Origin: Marchantia polymorpha subsp. ruderalis
Lineage: Eukaryota; Streptophyta; Marchantiopsida; Marchantiales; Marchantiaceae
Direction: 5' to 3'
Assembly: GCA_037833965.1 (NCBI GenBank)
Contig: AP031355.1
Coordinates: 21,601,501 to 21,665,500 of the forward strand
DNA: 64,000 bases
The translations under genes were made by a program, and so were the position numbers. Positions 1 to 9,400 of this stretch are shown in pieces. The notes beneath the pieces were generated by a model, which did not search any database, had not been told where the DNA came from, and was given only the letters and a program-made list of their open reading frames with translations. Numbering within the stretch: the first letter of the stretch is position 1; every line of letters starts with the position of its first letter.

Positions 1-1449
1 ATCCTCAATGGTATAATCAAACTCTGCTAGTAGTAGCTTCCATCTAGCTATCCTCCCTTCAGCATTAGGCTTGTTGAAAATGTATTTCAAAGCCTTATGA
101 TCAGTCACTATAGTGAATCTCCCACCCAACAAATAATGTCGAAACTTCTTAAGTGAGAAGATTACAGCTAACGCCTCTCTCTCTGTCACTGAGTAGTTCT
201 TCTCCGCTTGAACCATTTGTCTACTAGCATAGGCAATTGGATGATCATGCTTTTCATCATCTAATTGACTCAAGGTGCATCCTACAGCAATATTTGATGC
301 ATCTGTGTAGAGAATGAAAGGTTTACCCCAATCCGGTTTCGCCAAAATTGGAGCCGTCACCAACGCCTTCTTGAGAACTTCGAACGCCGTCTTTGCAGCT
401 TCATCCTTGAAAATGAGTTCGTACTCCACTCCCTTCTTCATGTAATTTGTCAAGGCATGAGCTTTGTTGGAGAAGGACAAGATGAACCGTCGATAGTACC
501 CCACCATACCAAGGAATTGCCTCAACTTGGTTAAAGTCGCCGGAAAAGGTAACTCCATGATCCGTGTCACCTTCTCTGGGTCCACCGCTATACCATTCTT
601 GGAGATGATATGCCCCAACAATAGGCCTTCCTCACATCCAAAAATGCATTTTTCTGGATTGAGTGAAGCCTTAGCTTCCTCCAGCCGTTGAAGTATTTTG
701 ATCAAATGATCAAAATGATCCGCTTTCCTCCCGTAAACACAAAAATCATCTATGAAATCCCTTACAAACTTTCCAATGAAAGGTTCAAACACTCTATTCA
801 TGAACCTTTGAAAAGTGGCAGGAGCATTACATAGACCAAACGGCATCACTCTAAAAGCGAAGGTTCCCCATGGAGTAGTAAAAGTTGTTTTGAGTTGGTC
901 TTCTAAGGCAATTTGGATTTGGTTATAGCCACTATAACCATCTCCAAAACTATACCACTCATGGCCAGCAACCTCCTCTAGAATCTCATCTATGAAAGGC
1001 AAGGGATAGTAGTCTTTCTTTGTGACAGCATTCAACTTTTTGTAATCTACGCACACTCGTAGCTTACCATTCTTCTTCTTCACTATCACAATTGGAGACA
1101 CCCATTCAGAATTTTCTACCTCGTAGATGAAGCCAGCCTCCTTGAGCTTGTCGATCTCCTCCTTCACCACAAGAGCCGTAGGTGGATTTATTCGGCGTTG
1201 CTTTTGCCGAATAGGACGAGCTTTCTCCTCCAACTCGATGCGATGAGTCTCCAACGTCACATGCTTAAGATCCTTGTAACTAAAGGCAAAAACATGAATA
1301 TATTTGCGAAATATATTGAGAGATTGACTCACTACTCTTTCTTCAAACTCCACCTTGAATTCTCTTGTATTGGAGTCTAAAGACACTATAACATCCAAGC
1401 CTTGAGGTACTTTGGATAACCTAACCTTCCAACCTTCTTGTTCACTCAT
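1..1449 (-). mobile_element. Ty3/gypsy polyprotein, reverse transcriptase-RNase H part (partial)
   Basis: The minus strand is open from an ATG at 1449 down to base 1 (483 codons) and continues outside the window. In order it shows a pre-RT segment ending in KEEIDKLKEAGF, the RT core (VCVDYKKLNAVTKKDYYPLP, MPFGLCNAPATFQRFMN), the catalytic FIDDF box in place of the usual YxDD, the LGHIIS segment, and the RNase H start (ILYTDAS, VTDHKALKYIFNKPN). This order is diagnostic of the Ty3/gypsy class, and the FIDDF and GHxIS features lean towards the Athila/Tat side. No stop codon interrupts it, so the insertion may be young. No gag or protease is visible between this frame and the primer-binding site about 0.65 kb upstream, so the element is internally deleted or gag-less. 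The true start codon is uncertain. Confidence 0.9.
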
Positions 1450-2104
1450 TTTCCCATAAGGTAGAAACCACTCAAAAGACCTCTCCCAGAAACGCTATCT
1501 ACTTGACGAAAACTGTGAATAAAGAAATCAAAAACTTTTGCTTTGTTATCTTGCTTTTGTACCCCCTCAACTTCAAATCAACATAACTTCGTCTCTAGAC
1601 GTGATCTCTCAGTGAAATTTTGACTCAAACGTAGCTTATCTTCCAATACACACTCGTACGAAGTTTCAAAGCCTAAATTGAAATACAGAAAAAGTAATCA
1701 ACTCTGTACAAACTTTCCAGAGAGCAGACTTTTGATACCCGTGAAAACCCACTCAACTTCTAACTCTCATATCTTTCTGTTAACACATGATCTGGACCTG
1801 AAACAAAAACGTAAATTTTCTCTATCTTTCACTCTAAAATCAATAAAAACTTTGAAGAATACCTTCAAAAATACTTTTCGGTGTCTAAGATCACTTTTCT
1901 CTCAAAAAGACATGTTTACGTGAACAAAGCATACAAAATCACTTCTAGGCTATCATATGAGACTATGGGATAAACAAATGGAATTTCGCTCTCAAGCACA
2001 CTCTCCGCTCTTTCATTCCCCAATGTTAACACCAAGTGATCCCTCATGGATACTTTCTCTCGAGCTAGAAATCGAATCCTAAACATTCCGCCTTCTAGAT
2101 TGAG
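1450..2104 (-). other. Untranslated leader of the gypsy element, no gag seen
   Basis: This stretch lies between the primer-binding site and the pol frame of the gypsy element. Only short frames are present and none shows a CCHC knuckle, a capsid signature or a DSG/DTG protease motif. It is probably untranslated leader or the scar of a gag deletion. Confidence 0.45.
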
Positions 2105-2122
2105 GTCCCGGCAACGGAACCA
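2105..2122 (-). promoter_or_regulatory. Primer-binding site of the gypsy element
   Basis: Read on the minus strand, the site begins TGGTTCCGTTGCCGGGA, four T residues after the LTR end (…TTGCA). It closely resembles the tRNA-Asp-type PBS of Athila-like plant gypsy elements (TGGCGCCGTTGCCGGGG). This fixes the direction of the element and the inner border of its LTR. Confidence 0.7.
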
Positions 2123-2126
2123 AAAA

Positions 2127-3015
2127 TGCAACCTCCGGGCTGACTCTCACTCAGGTTTACCTCTGATGGCTTTGTGGTAGCGCATCATGGTTCTAGAAGA
2201 CTAGGATTCATACTCTCACTCATGTCCCAAACACCTTCTCTTACAAACTCTCATGTATCACTCCAACTCACACACAACTCTCCTCACATCACCCTCTTCA
2301 CATAAATGCAAACACACGTCGATACTCCAAGATACTCAAAAACTTCACTCCTTCATTACTGAAACAAGTCCTCACACATGACTCTCCAAACTTGCTTGAG
2401 AGGTGCTACTCTACCTCTCTATTTATACTACTTGAGAAGTTACCATAGTAACATGTGGTAATTTCTCCTAACTTACTTTTACCTAGGTAAGTTTGACTAA
2501 CCTTCTCTACGTGGCAACATGCCATTGGCCTACCTAAACCTTCTAGAAGCTTCCGGAATCCAAGGTTGAGGTGGCGACATGCCATTGGAAGCTTTTAAAC
2601 TTCTACAAGCTTCCTAGCCACTAAGTCAACATTAGACTTAGTCTAGCCAATCATCTTTCATACATTTAGTCAAACCAATCAAATCCAAGCTTCTAGTCAA
2701 ATATCTAATCCCTTGGAATCTAGAACTTTTGTATAAGACAAAATAGAAGTGCTCACTCCTTGTAAAGGACAAAATAGAAGTGCTCACTCCTTGTAAAGGA
2801 CAAAATAGAAGTGCTCACTCCATTCTTCTAGAACTCCGCTAATTATTCCGCCAACTATAGACATTGTAGCTAAACTTAGTCATGACTAGATAAACTTAGT
2901 TATAACTAACTAGTTTAGTCATAACTAGCTAGTCTTAGCTATGCCTTGGCTAATCATCCTTATTCCCTTGACCACTTCTAAGACTTAGTACATATGTGCA
3001 ACACCCGGTCTTACA
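2127..3015 (-). repeat. Probable 5' LTR of the gypsy element
   Basis: The LTR end is supported by the adjacent PBS: on the minus strand it finishes …TTGCA at 2127. The start is less certain; TGTAAGACCGGGTG at 3015 is the best TG start. A TATA box (TATAAATAG, complement of about 2419-2427) sits where an LTR promoter is expected. The second LTR is outside the window, so the borders cannot be confirmed. If 3015 is right, the last 22 or so codons of the neighbouring 412-aa ORF are LTR sequence. Confidence 0.55.
2737..2822. repeat. 31-bp tandem repeat, about 2.8 copies
   Basis: Units starting GACAAAATAGAAGTGCTCAC begin at 2737, 2768 and 2799, an exact 31-bp period. The array lies inside the putative gypsy LTR, upstream of its TATA box on the minus strand, so it could be a U3 enhancer-type repeat. 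That role is inference. Confidence 0.9.
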
Positions 3016-4050
3016 GTCAGTCCGTCCATCTTCTTCCGAAGGCATTGGTGCCTTCTGCGCAGAGGTATTTGTCGACTTCCCCTGAATCTGCGCGATTATC
3101 TCCTCCTGCGTGGGATTCCGCCGGACCGGAGTACGCCCGGTCTCCTTAGTACTAGTTGGCATTTTGCGTGCCCTCTGTTTTGGTCGACTGTGAGGCTCGT
3201 TGGTTGGCCGACTACGAGTCGGCGCAGCTGGCACTTCCGGCTGCCTGTCCTCAGGTCTCTCATCCCACTTCCGCTTTCGCGGAATGCGCTCACTTCGACA
3301 TTCTTCTGCTGCTCTTGCTGGGGGCGGAGCCGGAGGCGGACTGGCAGGTGCCTCGTCCGGATCCGTGTCTACTTCGGCCTCCCGCGAGTATCTACCTGGA
3401 TAGCTCCGGGTCAGCAGCGAAAACCGTGTCCGCTCTGAATTTGTCAAACATCCCATCGCTCGATAAAACACAATCAGGTAAGGCGAAAGATGATTGAGGG
3501 TTCCTCCTCTCTCTTCTTGCGCATGTTGGCGCGTCATTTTCCACAGGAGCCGTGCCCAATGCACTGGAGCTCCTGACAACACTAGCTCCACAAATCCTAC
3601 TTGCCAACCATGCATGTAAGCGGTCTTGGTCGGCTGCAATATCTGCAACAATGCAGTCGCGACATTTCTCCGCAATCGATCTTTGTAATCCCGTGTCCGG
3701 AAACCGTTCTTGGGATGCCTGGCAACTTTGAAAAGCTCATTGTAGGAGATTTCTTCCTCCTGGGACACCTTCACGCTATCGGCCTCGAAGAGGAGATACC
3801 CTTCCTCGCCGGCACACCTGCCCAACACCTGCGCCCAGTCACAAATGTCCCACTTCTCTGGATGTGGACGGAATCCGCGTGAGGGCTTGTGTCTCTCCTG
3901 CAGATACTCGCGCACCATCTCCGGACATGTCCAGTTCCACCCCCACAGGAGGAAATCGAGCTTCAGCCCTATCAGCACATCTTGAAATGCGCGTAGACCG
4001 ATCTGCGGCACCCTGAGTGGAGACACTCGCAGCTGGGGGACCTTCGACAT
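2950..4050 (-). CDS. Unrecognised protein, paralogue of the 619-aa ORF; plant-transposon-domain-like
   Basis: The frame is open from 4188, but alignment with the paralogue at 8115 favours the ATG at 4050 (MSKVPQLRV… against MTRPSRLRM…), giving about 366 aa. Shared blocks are GLRAF…LDFLLWGWN, DWAQ.LGRCA, NGFRTRDYKDRLRR, APVHWARLLW and GGTLNHLSPYL, followed by a Pro/Arg-rich tail with RIPRKRKW. The pattern EG.P[IV]HWA.{about 14}GGTLNHLSP.L recalls the putative plant transposon protein domain (Transposase_32/plant mobile domain class) carried by plant retroelements. This is a memory-based resemblance, not a search result. The C-terminus appears to run into the gypsy LTR. It has no palindrome expansions, unlike its paralogue. 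Function is unknown. Confidence 0.6.
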   Translation of the reverse strand: MSKVPQLRVSPLRVPQIGLRAFQDVLIGLKLDFLLWGWNWTCPEMVREYLQERHKPSRGFRPHPEKWDICDWAQVLGRCAGEEGYLLFEADSVKVSQEEEISYNELFKVARHPKNGFRTRDYKDRLRRNVATALLQILQPTKTAYMHGWQVGFVELVLSGAPVHWARLLWKMTRQHAQEERGGTLNHLSPYLIVFYRAMGCLTNSERTRFSLLTRSYPGRYSREAEVDTDPDEAPASPPPAPPPARAAEECRSERIPRKRKWDERPEDRQPEVPAAPTRSRPTNEPHSRPKQRARKMPTSTKETGRTPVRRNPTQEEIIAQIQGKSTNTSAQKAPMPSEEDGRTDCKTGCCTYVLSLRSGQGNKDD

Positions 4051-4189
4051 TGCGTTTCCTGCACACACAGACGCTCCCCCCTCTACTCGCTCTCTCACAA
4101 TCGCCACTGTGCTTCGGCCGCTCAAGCACTGACTGCTGTCACTCGCTCTTCTCTCGCGCTCAAGTTCGCTACTTGCAATTCTCTCCAAG

Positions 4190-5232
4190 GTTTGTCAAGA
4201 TCTTTACGCAACTCGTCTCCGCACTCTTGTAATAACCCACTAAAGGCTAAAACTGCAATATAGTGGTAGAAAGGTCGAACCCACAGGGACAGAGGAACAC
4301 ACAGGGTACAAAGTGTCACGTTTTAACAGACTATTGAGGAGTTTGAATTCTCAGGCAACTGTCACTCCCAGAAATACTGCAAGTGTCTACTCGGAGCGCA
4401 CTCGGAGGTCGCACAGTGCAGCGTAACACACACACACACACCTGAAACTACAGAAACACAACCCAGAGATCCGTTAGGACCTCTACTCAAGATTTCAGGG
4501 GGGAAGTCTCTCGCGAGCACACTCGGCAAAGCTGCGGGCAGTGACTTCCAACTCCGGCTTTTACAACACTCCCACTAGCCTGCTGCTAGTGTAGGAAACC
4601 CGGTTTGGACTGCCTACTTCGGATCGAAGTCACTCAGACGCGGTGAACAACACTCTCAACTCACAAAACGCGCAGAGAACACAGGTCCGCACTGAAGGAC
4701 TCACTGAGAAACATTCCAGTAACACAACAACAGTCTATTGAAGAGTTTGAATTCTCAGGCACTTGTCATTCCCAGAAATACTACAGGGGTTACCCTCAAA
4801 GCACCTGCTGCAGCGTAACCTGAATTTGCAACCAAGGCTTACACGAAGTAGCAAAACTTCACTTTGGCATTCAGGGGAAAAATCCCAAGGGAGTACAATC
4901 AGAAAGGAACACTCGAAGGTGTAGGGGCGAAACTGTTCAAGTATCTAACTAGTCACTGGCTCTGAGCATCGGCAGTCAACCGCAGGTGCAGTTCCGAACT
5001 ACTCAAGTCTCTAACCAATGGACTAGCTCTGAACATTCGGCCGAAGGCCTTCAGCTACAAAATGCGGAACGCTAAGTTGTAACTCCTCATGCGTGGTGAC
5101 AGAACTCAAGGACACAAACACGCAAAGGAAATGGGTTCCTGATCTGCACTTCTGATGGGAAAGAACCCCAGGCAAAACGCCTGGAACTATTTTATACCTT
5201 CTAAGTCCTACCTAACACTACACTGCACTACG
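4190..5232. other. Leader/promoter region with direct repeats, no gene seen
   Basis: This region separates the 412-aa and 406-aa ORFs. It contains two related segments of about 60 bp (4328-4385 and 4731-4790, sharing GAGTTTGAATTCTCAGGCA and CCCAGAAATACT). A TATA-like TATAAAATAG lies on the minus strand (5187-5196), and a small hairpin CCAGGC-aaaac-GCCTGG lies at 5168-5184. The phrase GGTCGAACCCACAGGGAC near 4272 is similar to text often found in plant Tat-type LTRs or leaders. It may therefore be an LTR or long leader that drives the 412-aa ORF, but no terminal repeat could be defined. Confidence 0.4.
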
Positions 5233-6453
5233 CTACACGCCTGCACGGAACCACGCTACGCTACACTCCGCGGAACCTGTACTACGTCTCCTGCGCGGCC
5301 GACTGCCGCGCACTAACTCCCTACCCTGCCAATCTTCCGCTCGACTGCGCAGTCCCAACCGTTGCAACGCCGCGGACACCTCCCCTTCGAGGGCGGACAT
5401 GGTATCCTGTGCCTTCGACAGAAAGGCATCGAGCTTCTTCGCTACCTTCCGCCGACTCCTACTGTCGCCTGACAACAACCCGGCTGCGCGCAATTCAAAC
5501 TCAAGCAGTGTGAGTTTCTCCTGCGCCTTCACTTCCCAGTGGGCGTAGCCCTTGAGACAGTGGGCGACTCGCCTCGCCGTCTCCACCTTCGTGCGATCCG
5601 CCTCCTTCCTGCGATCCTCTTCAATTATCACTAATTGCGATTCGGCTTCAGCACGTTGCGCTCTCAATTCACCACACTCTGACTGTAACCTGCGGATTAA
5701 CTCTTCATCCGCCTGCCGTGCGAGCTGACATTGTTCCAACAACCGCGTCTGTCGCACGAGTTCCTCTGACAAAATCCGATTCTGGGCCTGCTCAGAATCG
5801 AGTGCTTCCTTGACCTTCACCTGCTCCTTGGTGAGCTCGCCCAGTTTTTCATCCTTCATCTTCTCGGTGTGCTTGTAGAATTTCTGATTAAGCTTGTACT
5901 GTCCCCACAAGCACGCATGCTTCTCCTTCAATTCCTTCAACTCCTGGTCCACTCTAGCTAATAGCTTGCTGGTGTGGACTTTAGTGCGAGTCCGCCTGCG
6001 CACTAACTCGATGTAAGATCCCGGCTGGAGTGGGTCGGCGTATTTATCGACCTTGCGATCCAAGTACCGCAGCAACGGAATCACCTGCTCAGAGAGCGCC
6101 GCCGCCGGCGCTCCAACAATTTCCTCCTCCTCCTCCTCGGTGTCTTCTGCTCCTGACATTTCTTCCGTGGAGCCTCCGTCGTCATCATCCGAGTGGAGAA
6201 TTTCAGTCGCCATTGATTGCGTCGGCGACTGCCCCGAGTGGGGCTGCACGTCGTCGACGTGTGCTGCCTGCGAAGGCACTGCTGCAGCCTCGCTGCTCGT
6301 CGCCAAAATGTCTAAGGCGGAAGGCGAATGTATCCGAGCATCCCCGTCTCTCGCTTGTTGATTGTCTACCGCATCCTCCCTGCCGCCGTCGTCCGCCGCC
6401 GAAGGCGATTGAGCGGAGGGTGACTGCGCGGGGTTGGATTGCGCATCGCGCAT
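5233..6453 (-). CDS. Coiled-coil protein of unknown function (406 aa)
   Basis: The ORF is intact and lies 54 nt downstream of the 619-aa ORF on the same strand, so the two could share one transcript. The N-terminal third is low-complexity and acidic (DDDDGG, a run of E residues near residue 110). Residues of about 150-350 are rich in Glu, Lys, Leu, Gln and Arg with heptad-like spacing, as in a long coiled coil. The C-terminus is basic (SRPRRRRSTG). The repeated phrase QSPSA near residues 10-20 is encoded by the local GC-rich repeats, including one CGCC-GAA-GGCG mini-hairpin. I recognise no enzyme motif. Liverwort-type hypothetical proteins and retroelement accessory ORFs are both possible. 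The coding potential is supported by length and composition only. Confidence 0.55.
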   Translation of the reverse strand: MRDAQSNPAQSPSAQSPSAADDGGREDAVDNQQARDGDARIHSPSALDILATSSEAAAVPSQAAHVDDVQPHSGQSPTQSMATEILHSDDDDGGSTEEMSGAEDTEEEEEEIVGAPAAALSEQVIPLLRYLDRKVDKYADPLQPGSYIELVRRRTRTKVHTSKLLARVDQELKELKEKHACLWGQYKLNQKFYKHTEKMKDEKLGELTKEQVKVKEALDSEQAQNRILSEELVRQTRLLEQCQLARQADEELIRRLQSECGELRAQRAEAESQLVIIEEDRRKEADRTKVETARRVAHCLKGYAHWEVKAQEKLTLLEFELRAAGLLSGDSRSRRKVAKKLDAFLSKAQDTMSALEGEVSAALQRLGLRSRAEDWQGRELVRGSRPRRRRSTGSAECSVAWFRAGV

Positions 6454-9400
6454 CGAGATTTCATCCCGCGGACAGTCACTCCGCTCCTCCGTCTGCTGCT
6501 CCCTTGATCAGTCCGTGGGGGCTGTGCCCGGCCCGTGCGCAGGCGCATTTGCCGGCGCCTTGTCCGCCGCAGGCGTAGCGCCGCGGACATCTATCGCCGA
6601 AGGCGACATGACCGGGGGCCGCACGCCCGATGTTCCTTGGCCTATAGGCCCTACCGCCGAAGGCGCATCTATCGGCGGACTTCCCGCCGATGGTGCGGCC
6701 TCCGCACGCTCTCTGCTCGTATCTCCTCGGCTCGAAGGCCCTGGCGCCGAAGGCGCAAATTGCGGCGCGTGGTGCGCCGGAGGGTCTGGCCCCGAGGGCC
6801 GGTGTCTCGTAGGCGGTTCTTCCGCCGGCTCCTTCCCCTTCCTACGTTGGAACGGGGGTGATTCTTGCCTGTGCACAGGCGGCACGTGTGGAGGTGTCCT
6901 GTGCACAGGCGACCTGTGCACAGGCGAGCGCCTGTGCACAGGCGGACTGCTCCTTCCCACGCGTAAGCGTAGATCCACGTCCACTTGTGTTCGCCGGTCC
7001 GCGGAGGCTCGTCCGTCCGCGGAGGCTTGTCTGTGCGCAAACGGAACATCTGTCCGCATCGCACGTGGTAACTCCGGAGGCCCTTGGCCCGTAGGCGGCC
7101 TCTCTCCCGACGAGGTTGCAGCGTGGCCCGTTGCTCCTGCGGTCGTCCGCGCTTCCTCTCGCCTCTCTGGCGACGCACTTCCTAACTCCGTCGCAATTGT
7201 CGCCGTGTCCGCACTGTCAGCTGGTAACACCAGTCTGCGTGCCTTCTGCTTCGGCCGGCTGTATGGCTCGCACAGCGGCCGTGGTCGAATGGGAGCAGAG
7301 GGTTCTTGATGCTGCTCCTCTTCGGACTCTTCCCTCCATCGCCGCTTCCGCGGCACTCGTGCTGCAGGAGTGTGTCTCCCTTCGTCCCTCCGTCTTGATG
7401 GGGTAGAAGTCGGTGACTCCTCTGCATCAGTATCGACCTCGTTCTCCCGCACATACTTCCCGGGATGGTCGATGGACAATGGCGGAAAATGTTCAAGCTC
7501 CGCCGCTGTCAAACAATTCCGCTGTCGATAAAAATTGATGAGGAAAGGAGAAAGATGGTTTAGAGTTCCCCCCTTCTCCTCAAACGCGTGCTGTCGCATC
7601 ACCCTGTGCAGGATGCTCGCCCAGTGAATTGGAGTTCCCTCGATGACGCACTCCACAAAAGAGACCTGCCATAATGTGATGTAGCAGGCGCGGTGCGACT
7701 GCAGTAATTGCATCAGCGCCGCGGACAAAGTCCGGCGAAATCGATCCTTGTAATCACGAGTCCTGTACCCATTCTTGGTAGACCTCCCGGTCTTGAACAG
7801 CTCCACAAATTGCGCCTCTTCTTGCTTGGTCACCTTGATGCTCTCACTGTCGAAAAGGAGATGCCCTGGCATGCTAGCACATCTTCCCAACGCCTGCGCC
7901 CAATCTTGGACTGTCCACCGGTCAACATGCGGACGCAATCCGCGCGAGGGTGGTCCCTGTGGCTCTAGCCACTCGCGCACCATATTCGCACAGATGTAAT
8001 TCCATCCCCATAGCAAGAAATCGAGCTTTCTTGCTATTAAGCGCTCCTCAAAAGCGCGCAGCCCGTTCTGCGGTAGGCGAAGTGGCACCATCCGCAATCT
8101 GCTCGGTCTCGTCATTGCGTTCCTGGGGTTCGCTCGCCCGCTCATTCTACTTCCGCACTGCCCGCGCTTCTTTCTCTCTCGGCAAACTCTAATCGCCCTC
8201 AATTCCAAATCACGCGCACTCACTTCTCCCTCAATCAACAAGAAATCTCCTGTGCGACGACGTCGAGAATGTTCCGCAGCCAGCAGATGGATGCGCGCAG
8301 CGCGCACAAGAGATTGGAATTGCGAATTCAAGAATGGGACGTTCTCCGCCGCCCGGTCGAAGGTCATGGTCGGCTCTTGGTCGTGAAGAACGTCTCACTT
8401 GATGGCCGCGCCGGCTGTACGCTGGAACGGTCTTCGCTCTCACGCGCGGCTTCACGCTCCGCCGTCGTCGATTAAACTCTCACGCTCGAATTGGCGGATT
8501 TGAACTCCGCGAGCGTATTACCCTGCGGACATGCGGGCGTAGCGCCGAAGGCGAGTTTTCCGCCTTGCGCGGTACACTTGTTCGTACCGCCCCTCGGCCA
8601 ATCCCCCTCTGCCTTGACGCGTGTGTCCGCATGTCGGACAAAAATTCAACTCCTGCCTGTGCGCAGGCAGGAGCCTCGGCGGATTCTCCGCCGGTGCGGA
8701 ACTTCATCCTCCTGTGCACAGGCGTTCGCCTGTGCGCAGGCGAATTCCGTCCGCGGCGCTGCGCTGGCGCGGAAGGCGTTGACCGTGGTCAGCCGTCTCC
8801 GTCCAGTCTGTCCGTTCCTTGTCTCCTCGTCGGCGCTTCCGCCGCCGCAACTCCGTCCGTCCAAGAGCGTATCCACCCTTCCCGTCCGCATGGTCCGTAC
8901 CGATTGGATTACTCTGGCGGCTCTTCCGACGTACGCGGCGCCGCGCTGGCGCGGAAGGCGTCGTACACTTTCTACCTCACAAGGCGCATTTCTAGGGCCC
9001 AAGGCGGATTTTCCGCCGACGCCGAAGTGCCTGTGCACAGGCGAGCGCCTGCGCGTAGGCGGACTTCGCGCCTTCCCTAACCCTACTTCGCCTGTGCACA
9101 GGCGAACGCCTTCGTCCGCGCATAGGACAAAACTTGATTCCCCCTTCCGCGTAGGCGGAATTCGCGCCGGTGGCGAACTCCTTCCGCCGTAGGCGACCGC
9201 CTCCGTTTCTTCCAATAGCGATAACTCCCTAAGTCCTCATCCGTTCCAAGCGTTCTTGGGCTCGTTAGAATCAGCGCGTCGAGCTCTTTCCAACGGGACC
9301 CTAACTTGGTCAAGGCGCCCGAGGGTTGACCTAATTAGGGAGGGTTTCCCTACAGCCGCGGACGCAACCTCCGAAGGCGGGTTTTGCGCCTTGCGCCGTA

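Noticed and set aside
6434..7309. 291-codon plus-strand ORF opposite the 619-aa ORF
   Set aside because: It is made of Cys/Gly-rich repeats from the palindromes; the minus strand has the domain shared with the paralogue.
8491..9192. 233-codon plus-strand ORF in the GC-rich repeat field
   Set aside because: Composition follows the GC palindromes; no similarity to either strand's paralogue and no conserved domain.
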